Shown: positions 56,800-64,000 of the stretch, one piece after another
Numbering within the stretch: position 1 is the stretch's first letter
How the letters are laid out: every line of letters begins with the position of its first letter
Origin: Paraburkholderia sp. BCC1886
Lineage (GTDB): Bacteria > Pseudomonadota > Gammaproteobacteria > Burkholderiales > Burkholderiaceae
Direction of reading: 5' to 3'
Length of the DNA: 64,000 nucleotides
NCBI RefSeq assembly: GCF_900996245.1
Contig: NZ_CAAJGK010000039.1
Coordinates: 62,001-126,000, forward strand
Program-made: the position numbers and the translations under genes
The notes under the pieces: generated by a model
Told to the model about the DNA's origin: nothing
Databases searched by the model: none
Seen by the model: only the letters and a program-made list of their open reading frames with translations

Positions 56800-57897
56800 C
56801 GATCATGCTCCCGCGAAAATCTGAACGGCTGATAAACGTTACGGATCGCTAAAGAATTCCCATCACGGTCGGCGAATACCGGGGACGAATCGCGTGAAAT
56901 CTGTTTTTGTTGCCCCAGACGCGGGGGATTACCAACATGAAGCAGCGTAGCAGTCAGGCCGCCCAAGCGGACCTGTCTCCACGCTGGAAGTTGCCGTCGT
57001 TTGTGAGGTTGACCACACACCAGCGAAGTTTGACGAAAAGGGCTTTACGTTGGACGAAAGCGTTTGAATTCCTGCCTGTTTTTGCGAGGCCCAAAGCTCA
57101 TGACAGGTACGTTAATGATCCACACAGCAGGGCTTTCAAAGGGCCTGACTCAATCCGGAAAATCTACGTGTCATGCGTTACGCATTAATTGAAACAGCCG
57201 ATTTAATCGGGGTAATTTTGGGCGGTCTACGTTTGCATCCGGGCAGGCGGGCCTGTCACGACGAAATTGCCTTCCATGCAAGCTTGGTTGCGACTCAGCA
57301 TATTCCTTTCAAAATCATTTTAAACGGGTCGGGTAAGATAAAGCTCATATAGTATGATGTAATAAAGTGGTATCTGAAAATAGTCCCCGAACGCCATCCA
57401 AAGCCGCCTTAAATATTTTTTTAACGTTTTGCGATGCGTTTTCAGACTTTCTTTTAAAAGCCTAAAAGCCTTGTCGGATAAGGGTTTTGAGTCCTTATCC
57501 ACCACCAGTCCGACCCTATCCTTACCATACCTTCCATTGTTACGCTTAGTTACGACTCGACTTCGCGAAATTTGTTTCAACTATGTATCATCCGTATTCA
57601 TCAGTTCAGACAGATTAAACCCCGTTTCAAACAGGTTTAAATATCCGTCTACTTCTCTTTATGCGAAGTTTCTACTGAACTGGTTCTGCGGTTCAATCCG
57701 GCTTTAGTCCCGCATTAAATCAGACGATTAGTTTCAGCAACGCGCCCGTCTATTCGTGCGTGCGCCAGCGTCTGGTTTCAAGAGCAATGAATTAGTTAGT
57801 ACGACTGGACACTGTCGCCCCGAGTTTCGCGGCGGCCTTCTTTTCACGCGAACGCTGTTCTTTTTAACGGTCAGGTTCGATCGACCTCGATAGACAC
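56800..57897. other. 1.1-kb AT-rich intergenic region
   Basis: 1098 bases between divergent genes without a convincing gene. GC falls sharply in 57180-57720. Visible elements are a perfect 8-bp hairpin (GGATAAGG / CCTTATCC, 57476-57500), an inverted repeat TTAAACC-N12-GGTTTAA (57615-57640) and T/C-rich sequence on the plus strand. Open frames at 56907-57188 (+) and 57320-57580 (-) show no family cues. It likely carries both divergent promoters and perhaps a long leader or small RNA. Confidence 0.6.
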
Positions 57898-58233
57898 ATG
57901 TCCTCTTCCAACAGACTCTTTTCACCAATCGACTTCACGTCCAACCGGCTTACCAGACTGGCCAAACTCCTGGCAGTCGTTGCGCTCGGTGCAGGGGCGC
58001 TCAGCCTCTCTGCTTGCGGTGGCGACGGCGAGGACGACGGCAGTTCGACCTCGACGGTCTCCAATGTGGCATCGCCTGCCGCGGACGGTAGCGCAGACGC
58101 GAGCATCGGCAGCACCGGCTCGGTTGTAACCAGCACCACCACCCTTGCGCAGAACGACACTGGGGCGCCCACCCAGAGCAACGGCCAGCCCTATAACCGC
58201 GCAATTCTGCAAAGGGCGGGACAGGGTGATTGA
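57898..58233 (+). CDS. small lipoprotein, unknown function
   Basis: Predicted lipoprotein of 111 aa. After a basic N-terminal stretch (residues 1-23) comes the hydrophobic core KLLAVVALGAGALSLSAC, with LSAC as lipobox, then an acidic, Ser/Thr-rich, low-complexity tail (GGDGEDDGSSTSTVS). No enzymatic motif is seen. It is transcribed in the same direction as the secreted glycosidase 125 bases downstream, so both may share a promoter in the AT-rich gap. Confidence 0.75.
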   Translation: MSSSNRLFSPIDFTSNRLTRLAKLLAVVALGAGALSLSACGGDGEDDGSSTSTVSNVASPAADGSADASIGSTGSVVTSTTTLAQNDTGAPTQSNGQPYNRAILQRAGQGD

Positions 58234-58358
58234 CAGATGCGCGCGCCAGACGTGACACGTTATGAAATGCCATCAGCAGAATCGACCAATGCTGCTCGGC
58301 ATACGTAACGCCAACGTTTTCGGACCAACTCCAAGCAATAGCCATTTATAGTCAGAAA

Positions 58359-59684
58359 ATGAAACTTAAACTCTTCTCCCTCTTCGCAGTTGTAGCACTG
58401 CTATCGGCGCAGCCGATGTCAGCCTTCGCGCGTCATCACACGAAAACTTCGAGTACGACTACCGCTACCACGACCACCACTGCGGCCGCTGCCACCACGA
58501 CCACGACCACGACCGCCGCCGCCACCACCACGACTGGCACCACGGCGGTTTCAACCGTGCAGCCGCCGCCGAACGGCAGCGGCAACGACCGGTTCGCCAT
58601 GGACGTGAACTGCAATCTCTGGAGTGCCGATCAGACGGCGCTGAGCGAATGCTCGAAGGATCTCGACCTGATTTCCGCGTTGGGCGTGGGTACGGTTCGG
58701 CTGGGCTTTTCGTGGGACTTCATGGTCGAGGCCGATGGCAGCACGCTCGATCCGAACAAGGTTGCATTCATGAAGTCGCTTCTGAATGCCGCGCGTACGC
58801 GCGGCATGAAGATTCTCTTCCAGGTCGGCATGTATGCGCCGGCGAGCGCCTATAAGTGCTCCGCGACGCAAAGTCCGCCGAGCGCATCGTCGCCGCGACT
58901 CGACTTCTGCGATGCCATCTTCACGAAGTATTTTGGTTCGCTGATGGATGTCGTCCTGCCGTTCACTGCCGATATCGAGTTGTTCAACGAGACCAACTGG
59001 AGCTTCTCCGCGACGGATCCGTCGTACGGCGATCCGAACGGTGTCTCCGGCTACATCCTGAACCGCAGCAAGACGCTCTATTCGGAAGCCAAGCAGGTTC
59101 TGAACACGAAGAGCCAGTCCGGCTACCAGACGGTCCTGCACACTCAGGGCATCTCGTACTTCTATAACTCGGCGTATCCGAACAATGGCTGGCAACCGCC
59201 CGCAGGCAGCGAGCTGATCCAGGCCACGGACTACATCAAGGCCATGGGCAACAGCACGAAGAGCGCGACTAGCCCGCTGAACACCACGATCGATGTCGTC
59301 GACGTCCACCCGTACTTCAGCAGCAGTGACTACGTGATGTTGATGCAGGCGTTTATCGACACCATGTCGAGCCTGACGCCCAATGGTCCGAAAAAGCTCT
59401 GGCTCACGGAAACCAACAATGGCACGAACGGCACCGACGCCGGGCAACTTGCGGCTTTCAACCAGTTGAAAGTGATGATGACCAACGGCTCGGTGCAGAA
59501 AGCGTTCTGGTACGTCGTACGTAACGGCGATCCGAGCAATGGTGAGGGTGACGGCTATTCGATCTACGATTACAACCGCAACCTGATTCGTCCTCAACTC
59601 GCTGCGGCTATCAAGGCGTACACCGCGACGATTCCCAGTTCGGAACGATTCCTGTCAGGCAGCTACCTGACGCCGATCAAGTAA
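58359..59684 (+). CDS. secreted glycoside hydrolase, clan GH-A (GH39/PslG-like)
   Basis: Secreted protein of 441 aa: signal peptide (1-25, AFA-RHH), a Thr/Ala-rich linker (about 30-65), then a TIM-barrel domain. Candidate catalytic Glu residues are Glu211 (ELFNETNW, acid/base Asn-Glu motif) and Glu351 (LWLTETNNG, nucleophile at the end of a strand). VDVHPYF is also typical of clan GH-A. Fold-level similarity suggests GH39 or GH5-like enzymes such as PslG that cut matrix polysaccharide. Placed beside the EPS and copper-oxidase genes, it probably trims the exopolysaccharide. Confidence 0.8.
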   Translation: MKLKLFSLFAVVALLSAQPMSAFARHHTKTSSTTTATTTTTAAAATTTTTTTAAATTTTGTTAVSTVQPPPNGSGNDRFAMDVNCNLWSADQTALSECSKDLDLISALGVGTVRLGFSWDFMVEADGSTLDPNKVAFMKSLLNAARTRGMKILFQVGMYAPASAYKCSATQSPPSASSPRLDFCDAIFTKYFGSLMDVVLPFTADIELFNETNWSFSATDPSYGDPNGVSGYILNRSKTLYSEAKQVLNTKSQSGYQTVLHTQGISYFYNSAYPNNGWQPPAGSELIQATDYIKAMGNSTKSATSPLNTTIDVVDVHPYFSSSDYVMLMQAFIDTMSSLTPNGPKKLWLTETNNGTNGTDAGQLAAFNQLKVMMTNGSVQKAFWYVVRNGDPSNGEGDGYSIYDYNRNLIRPQLAAAIKAYTATIPSSERFLSGSYLTPIK

Positions 59685-59711
59685 AACGAACCGTCGTAAT
59701 CCATCGGATGA

Positions 59712-59746
59712 ACGCGAACACCCAGCCGGGTGTTCGCGTCGTTTTG
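59712..59746 (+). terminator. Rho-independent terminator after the glycosidase gene
   Basis: A perfect 12-bp stem (ACGCGAACACCC / GGGTGTTCGCGT) with a 4-base loop, followed by CGTTTTG. Confidence 0.85.
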
Positions 59747-59783
59747 TGAAGCAATAACTTTGACGCCAGAAGGACGGGAACGA

Positions 59784-59894
59784 TTAGTTCTCATCCTTCG
59801 AACCTCTGGCGCGTGCCACACAGAGAGCACACGCAAAGACACCAATCGCCACGCCGATCAACAGACAGGCGGCGTGTGTCAAGAAACTCACCAT
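59784..59894 (-). CDS. 36-aa single-pass membrane protein (DUF3789-like)
   Basis: A very short frame with an excellent ribosome-binding site (GGGAGCGGAAG before ATG 59894). The product is one hydrophobic helix (LLIGVAIGVFACALCV, about residues 11-26) with a charged C-terminus, RARGSKDEN. This looks like the DUF3789 family of tiny membrane proteins, by pattern only. It has no clear operon partner; the chemotaxis receptor gene begins further right on the same strand. Confidence 0.5.
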   Translation of the reverse strand: MVSFLTHAACLLIGVAIGVFACALCVARARGSKDEN

Positions 59895-60177
59895 CTTCCG
59901 CTCCCTAAACGACTACATCGAATTTTTCTGGGCGTCGAACAGCACGAAGTCAGGCTGGGGACGTGGCGACCTTTGGGCATCGAGCCACGGCCGCGCACGA
60001 CCCACCCCGGCTGTCGAATCGCATCGCTTTTCACGACGATAACACCGTCGAAATAAAGCCTGGAGTCGAGCTCCGCCGTCGGCGCATGCTACCAGACCTT
60101 TGTCGGGACAGATGTCCGTATCGCGTCCGCACACGAGCCGGGTCCACCGCGCTTTATGTGAGGCTTCACTTCGCCCC

Positions 60178-61728
60178 TCACGCCGCGACCTGAAACACCG
60201 CAACCGCTTCGCGTAACGTCTCGGCCTGTTCCTCGAGCGACCGCGCCGCGGCCGCTGCCTGCTCGACCAGCGCCGCATTATGCTGTGCCACTTCGTCGAT
60301 CTGCGAGACCGCCTTGTTGACCTGCTCGATGCCATCGCTCTGCTCGAGCGCGGACGCTTCGATTTCGTTCATCACGTCCGTCACACGCTGAACCGCGCCG
60401 AGTGCTTCCTGAATGGTCTTTTGTGCGGAGCTCACCAGCGACGCACCCTGCTCCACCTTCGCGCTCGACTCGCCGATCAGCGTCTTGATCTCCTTGGCCG
60501 CCGCGCCCGAGCGCTGCGCGAGACCGCGCACTTCTGAGGCCACCACCGCAAAACCGCGCCCCTGTTCGCCGGCGCGCGCGGCTTCTACTGCCGCATTCAG
60601 CGCCAGAATATTGGTCTGAAAAGCGATCCCCTCGATCATGCCGATGATCTCGGCCACCTTGCGCGACGCGTCCGTGATGCCGTCCATCGTTTCGGTCACG
60701 CGTGACATAACCGCGCCGCCGCGCGTCACCGTATCCAACGCGCCCTGCGCGAGCCGGTTCGCCTGCCGCGCGTTGTCCGCGTTCTGCTTCACCGTGGCCG
60801 AGAGTTGCTCCATGCTCGCTGCCGTCTGTTGCACGGCTGCCGCCTGTTGTTCGGTACGCGAAGAGAGATCCGCGTTGCCCGATGCGATCTCGTTCGCTCC
60901 GTTCGTGATCGCCGAGGTGCTGCCGCGCACCTTCGCCACCATTTGCGCGAGGCCGTCGCGCATCGTGATCAGCGCGCCCAGTAGCTGTCCCATCTCGTTG
61001 CGCGAGCGGTTGCCGATGACGATGGTCAGATCGCCCGCGGCAATCCGCTCGAAGTGCCCGATGGTCGTCTTAACCGGCTGGACCACCGCCGCCGACAAGC
61101 CGATCCGCGCCGCCAACCCGAGTACGATCGCGAGCACGCCGACTGCGACGAACAGCAGCGTCGCCATCTGGAAACGTTGCGAGGCGGTCTTCGCCTGCCG
61201 GTGCTGAACGTCGACCTGAGCGCGTTCGAGCGTATCGATGGCTTTCGAATAGGTGGCATCGAAGCCGCTCGATGTCTGCCCCTGGATGCTGCGAAACGCG
61301 TTGAAGTCGAGACTGTTCAGCGCCTTGAAGGCGGGCTCCATGGCCCCGTCGATCAGCGCCGTGCGCGCTTCGGCGGCCTGGCTGGCCAGCGTGCGCTCGG
61401 CGTCGCTCGAGAACGGGCCGGCCATGTACTCGCTGAAATCGCGGCCCGATTCCATCAGCAGCTTGTGGGCAGCGGGCAAGAGCTCTTCCGTCTTCTCGCC
61501 GATGGCCACGCTCGACTGGTAAGTACCGAGTGCGAGTTGCACGCGCAGCAACTTCTCCGAGCTTGCCCGCAGACGCGACAGCGCAGCGGCGCTGTGCTGC
61601 GTGTCGTCGAGACTCTGGTCGGCCAGCGACAACGCGCCGTAACCGACACCGATCACCGTCAGCAGGAAGGCGACGAATACGCTGATCACCAGCGTCAGGC
61701 CGCCGCGAATCGTCATGTTGTTCAGCAT
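60178..61728 (-). CDS. methyl-accepting chemotaxis protein
   Basis: Transmembrane chemoreceptor of 516 aa. The first membrane helix is about residues 8-30, a four-helix-bundle periplasmic sensor follows (about 31-190), then the second membrane helix ([21 protein letters not shown]), a HAMP domain ([21 protein letters not shown]) and the signalling domain. The highly conserved hairpin tip is [36 protein letters not shown]. There is no C-terminal NWETF-type pentapeptide, so CheR docking by that route is unlikely. The ligand is unknown and no che genes are adjacent. Confidence 0.96.
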   Translation of the reverse strand: MLNNMTIRGGLTLVISVFVAFLLTVIGVGYGALSLADQSLDDTQHSAAALSRLRASSEKLLRVQLALGTYQSSVAIGEKTEELLPAAHKLLMESGRDFSEYMAGPFSSDAERTLASQAAEARTALIDGAMEPAFKALNSLDFNAFRSIQGQTSSGFDATYSKAIDTLERAQVDVQHRQAKTASQRFQMATLLFVAVGVLAIVLGLAARIGLSAAVVQPVKTTIGHFERIAAGDLTIVIGNRSRNEMGQLLGALITMRDGLAQMVAKVRGSTSAITNGANEIASGNADLSSRTEQQAAAVQQTAASMEQLSATVKQNADNARQANRLAQGALDTVTRGGAVMSRVTETMDGITDASRKVAEIIGMIEGIAFQTNILALNAAVEAARAGEQGRGFAVVASEVRGLAQRSGAAAKEIKTLIGESSAKVEQGASLVSSAQKTIQEALGAVQRVTDVMNEIEASALEQSDGIEQVNKAVSQIDEVAQHNAALVEQAAAAARSLEEQAETLREAVAVFQVAA

Positions 61729-61869
61729 CGGGATCCTCGAGGTCTCGTCGGCTCGTTCCGATCATATATGCGCGCTCGCCGCTTGCTCGCTGACAAGTCG
61801 CCGCACCTTATCCGTGATGAATAAAGTGGACCGGCCACGTCGCTTTCGGGGCCGCGGGCGTTTCGTTTG

Positions 61870-61875
61870 TATAAT
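61870..61875 (+). promoter_or_regulatory. possible -10 element upstream of the WecA-like gene
   Basis: A perfect TATAAT lies 27 bases before ATG 61903. No good -35 is at the usual spacing, so the assignment is tentative. The TTG at 61867 that begins a longer frame overlaps it and is unlikely to be the start. Confidence 0.45.
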
Positions 61876-61902
61876 TCGGCGTCATCGCTCAGGCCCACTT
61901 TC

Positions 61903-63003
61903 ATGCTCAGTTTTGCGCTCGGCTTTCTCGTTTCACTGCTGATCACGCTGTTGATCGTGCGCTATGCGCATCTGCATGAAAAATTCTCTACCGACAGCGA
62001 TCTCGCCGGCGTGCAGAAATTCCATGTGAACCCGGTGCCGCGAATCGGCGGGACCGGCATTCTGCTCGGCCTGATCGTCGCCGCCGTGCAACTGCATGGC
62101 GCGTATCCCGCCGTGTCGGGCGGCATCCTCGGGCTGATTGCGTGCGGCTTGCCGGCGTTCGGCTCGGGTCTCGTGGAAGACCTGACCAAGCGGGTCTCGC
62201 CGCTCGCGCGGCTTATCTGCACGATGGCAGCCGCGGCGCTCGCCTACTTCCTGCTGGATATTGCGGTCACGCGTATCAGCGTGCCGCCGCTCGACTTTCT
62301 GCTTTCCTACGCGGTGATTTCGTGCGGGGTGACGGTGCTCGCCGTCGCGGCGCTCGCCAATGCGATCAACATCATCGACGGCTTCAACGGTCTCGCGTCG
62401 ATGGTCGCGTTCATGATGTTCGCGTCGCTCGCCTACGTGGCGTTCCAGGTTTCCGATCCAGTGGTGCTGTCGGCCTCGTTCATGATGATGGGCGCGGTGC
62501 TCGGCTTCTTCATCTGGAATTTCCCGGCGGGGCTGATCTTTCTCGGCGATGGCGGCGCGTACTTCATCGGTTTCATGCTCGCCGAACTGTCGATCATGCT
62601 GGTGATGCGCAATCGGGATGTGTCGGCGTGGTATCCGGTGCTGCTTTTCATGTACCCGATCTTCGAGACGTGCTTTTCGATTTACCGGAAGAAGTTTATT
62701 CGCGGGATGTCGCCGGGTATTCCCGACGGCGTGCATCTGCATATGCTGGTGTACAAGCGGCTGATGCGCTGGGCCGTCGGCACGCGCACCGCGGCGGAAT
62801 TGACGCGGCGTAACTCGCTGACCTCACCTTATCTGTGGCTGCTCTGTCTGATTGCAGTCGTGCCGGCGACGCTGTTCTGGCGGCATACGTTGCATCTGTT
62901 CTGTTTCGTGGTGGTGTTCGCGGCGACTTACGTGTGGCTGTATATGAGCATCGTGCGGTTCAAGTCGCCGCGATGGATGGTGGTGAGGAAGGGGAAGCGG
63001 TAG
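61903..63003 (+). CDS. undecaprenyl-phosphate GlcNAc/QuiNAc-1-P transferase-like (WecA/MraY family)
   Basis: Polytopic GT of the MraY/WecA superfamily, 366 aa from ATG 61903. About ten membrane helices are seen. Active-site landmarks are the acidic loop LVEDLTKR, NIIDGFNGLAS, LGDGGAYFIGF and the C-terminal HLHMLVYKRLM His-containing loop. Such enzymes start O-antigen or EPS repeat units on undecaprenyl phosphate. It is near a WbpM/CapD-like dehydratase gene encoded on the opposite strand at the window edge, which would provide a 6-deoxy-HexNAc donor. Confidence 0.92.
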   Translation: MLSFALGFLVSLLITLLIVRYAHLHEKFSTDSDLAGVQKFHVNPVPRIGGTGILLGLIVAAVQLHGAYPAVSGGILGLIACGLPAFGSGLVEDLTKRVSPLARLICTMAAAALAYFLLDIAVTRISVPPLDFLLSYAVISCGVTVLAVAALANAINIIDGFNGLASMVAFMMFASLAYVAFQVSDPVVLSASFMMMGAVLGFFIWNFPAGLIFLGDGGAYFIGFMLAELSIMLVMRNRDVSAWYPVLLFMYPIFETCFSIYRKKFIRGMSPGIPDGVHLHMLVYKRLMRWAVGTRTAAELTRRNSLTSPYLWLLCLIAVVPATLFWRHTLHLFCFVVVFAATYVWLYMSIVRFKSPRWMVVRKGKR

Positions 63004-63012
63004 GGGGCGGCG

Positions 63013-63384
63013 TCAGCAACGACGACTGTAGACCAGCCGCAACCGCGGTCTGCCAGGCTCGACAAACACGAACGAAAACCAGGTGTCGGGGCCTTTTTGT
63101 GCGCACATGTCCTCGATCATCGACCGCGCCGATCGATTGCAGAGCGGCCGCATAGCGTCCCAAGGATCGCCGACTGCGGAAGAGTAGTCTGCAATCCCAT
63201 CCATATGGAGATAGGTGCCGCCCTGGTCGATGGTGAACGTGTCTACACCGATGATCGCCACGTCATTGGCGTCGCAGTCCGCGGGGATTTTCAGAGAAAC
63301 TGCGCTCGTGAAGTAGATTTCTCTGCCAGGCTCGCCGATCGCGTCCGAGCGGTACTTCTCCAGAAGCCAACACTCGAACTTCAC
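63013..63384 (-). CDS. hypothetical protein
   Basis: A 123-aa protein that I do not recognise. It starts with GTG at 63384 behind a good GAGGTGG ribosome-binding site. It has no signal peptide or membrane segment; Cys residues and the segment IIGVDTFTIDQGGTYLHMDGIADYSSAVGDPWDAMRPLC give a mixed alpha/beta impression. It lies between two surface-glycan genes, overlapping neither, and looks like a recent insertion or an immunity-type orphan; the function is unknown. Confidence 0.6.
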   Translation of the reverse strand: MKFECWLLEKYRSDAIGEPGREIYFTSAVSLKIPADCDANDVAIIGVDTFTIDQGGTYLHMDGIADYSSAVGDPWDAMRPLCNRSARSMIEDMCAQKGPDTWFSFVFVEPGRPRLRLVYSRRC

Positions 63385-63541
63385 GAGACCACCTCGTCGA
63401 TTTCAGATTTCATTTCGCTCCTCTTTAAATGTCTCTCGCCGAATCGGCACGAGCATTTTTAACGAAGCGAGAATCTTTCTTCGATAGGAAAAGTCAGAAC
63501 GAGCTTTCTGAAAAGTCGGAAACCACTCTACCCCTCGTCCC

Positions 63542-64000
63542 TCACGAAGCCCGCGTCACCGGCGTCACCACCGGCACACTCCTCAACGACGTCGCCGTGG
63601 CCGGCTGATACTCCGGCACCCAGCGACGCAGATCGCGGCGCACTTCATCGTCGGCCGGTACGCGATGCTGCATCAACCAGGGCAGCAGGTTATCGATCAG
63701 CCCCTCCGACACCTCACGCGCCCTTGCGATGCGCAACTTCGGATGCGGCGTACGGGTCGTCGTTTCATCGTCCGCGAGCAGTTCCTCGTACAGCTTTTCC
63801 CCGGGACGCAGCCCCGTGAACACCACCCGAATCTGCTCTTCGGTGAAGCCGTACAAGCGGATCAGATCGTGAGCAAGATCGGCAATGCGCACCGGCTTGC
63901 CCATATCGAGAATGAAGATCTCGCCGCCATGTCCCATGCTCGACGCCTGCAACACCAGTTGCGACGCCTCGGGAATGGTCATGAAAAACCGCGTGATTTC
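63542..64000 (-). CDS. nucleotide-sugar 4,6-dehydratase/epimerase, WbpM/CapD-like (N-terminus outside window)
   Basis: The C-terminal 152 or so residues of a polysaccharide-biosynthesis SDR-type protein; the frame stays open to the window edge. EITRFFMTIPEASQLVLQA, ILDMGKPVRIADLAHDLIRLYG and FTGLRPGEKLYEELL are hallmarks of the WbpM/FlaA1 family, which produces UDP-4-keto-6-deoxy-GlcNAc (QuiNAc, FucNAc precursors). It suits a neighbouring WecA-family transferase. The N-terminal membrane and Rossmann parts lie beyond the window. Confidence 0.93.
   Translation of the reverse strand, partial: EITRFFMTIPEASQLVLQASSMGHGGEIFILDMGKPVRIADLAHDLIRLYGFTEEQIRVVFTGLRPGEKLYEELLADDETTTRTPHPKLRIARAREVSEGLIDNLLPWLMQHRVPADDEVRRDLRRWVPEYQPATATSLRSVPVVTPVTRAS

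Noticed and set aside
56907..57188. 93-codon plus-strand frame downstream of the Sco gene start
   Set aside because: Composition does not resemble a real protein and no Shine-Dalgarno sequence is present.
57320..57580. 86-codon minus-strand frame in the AT-rich gap
   Set aside because: Lys-rich N-terminal part and a hydrophobic end, but no ribosome-binding site or family cue; kept as part of the unexplained gap.

Overview
The window looks like a chromosome segment of a Burkholderiaceae bacterium, most likely Paraburkholderia or Burkholderia. This rests on the high GC content and codon use, the urtABCDE-ureDABCEFG urea module, the Kdo hydroxylase gene next to waaA, the paired DUF2844/DUF3443 genes, and an intergenic repeat with a CCTACTTTTCTTTGC palindrome of a kind I associate with this group. 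No rRNA, tRNA, CRISPR array, transposase or phage genes were recognised.

Layout. 1-8.7 kb: the end of a LIV-type binding protein, an RND efflux adaptor and pump, a small unknown gene, pcm, a rhodanese and a TolC-family channel. 8.8-12.9 kb: two tandem copies of a DUF2844 + DUF3443 pair; the DUF3443 lipoproteins carry two Asp motifs like those of pepsin-type aspartic proteases. 13.2-32.3 kb: urea uptake (urtA-E) and urease (ureD, ureABCEFG). The urt operon starts at a textbook sigma-54 promoter and is split between urtD and urtE by a large inverted repeat. The urease genes are split between ureD and ureA by about 7 kb. That block holds an unknown membrane protein, an electrophile-stress cassette (SDR, Old Yellow Enzyme, DJ-1/PfpI, TetR, with two copies of one operator) and an orphan binding-protein gene with its own sigma-54 promoter.

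32.4-38.1 kb (minus strand): a Fic-fold protein whose catalytic His is Gln, then the LPS core genes waaA, kdoO, waaC and a phosphohexomutase. 38.4-42.8 kb (plus): flippase, GT2, GT4 and galE, a surface-glycan operon. 42.8-53.1 kb: a Wzx/Wzy/Wzc exopolysaccharide locus with an ExoY-like initiating transferase, glycosyltransferases (two are tandem paralogues) and a NodB-type deacetylase; no Wza exporter is in view. 53.7-59.7 kb: a minus-strand operon of Sco-type copper chaperone, galactose-oxidase-like copper radical oxidase with an N-terminal ricin-type lectin domain, and a c-type cytochrome. Beyond a 1.1 kb AT-rich gap lie a lipoprotein and a secreted clan GH-A glycosidase. 60-64 kb: a small membrane protein, a chemotaxis receptor, a WecA/MraY-family initiating transferase, an unknown gene and the C-terminal part of a WbpM/CapD-like dehydratase.

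How the parts fit. One theme is nitrogen scavenging: NtrC/sigma-54-type control of urea import feeding a nickel urease. The other is the cell surface: LPS core, O-antigen-like and exopolysaccharide synthesis. The most novel-looking system is the Sco / lectin-tagged copper radical oxidase / cytochrome c operon beside the polysaccharide locus, which may oxidise a surface glycan. Second is the duplicated putative pepsin-like lipoprotein pair.
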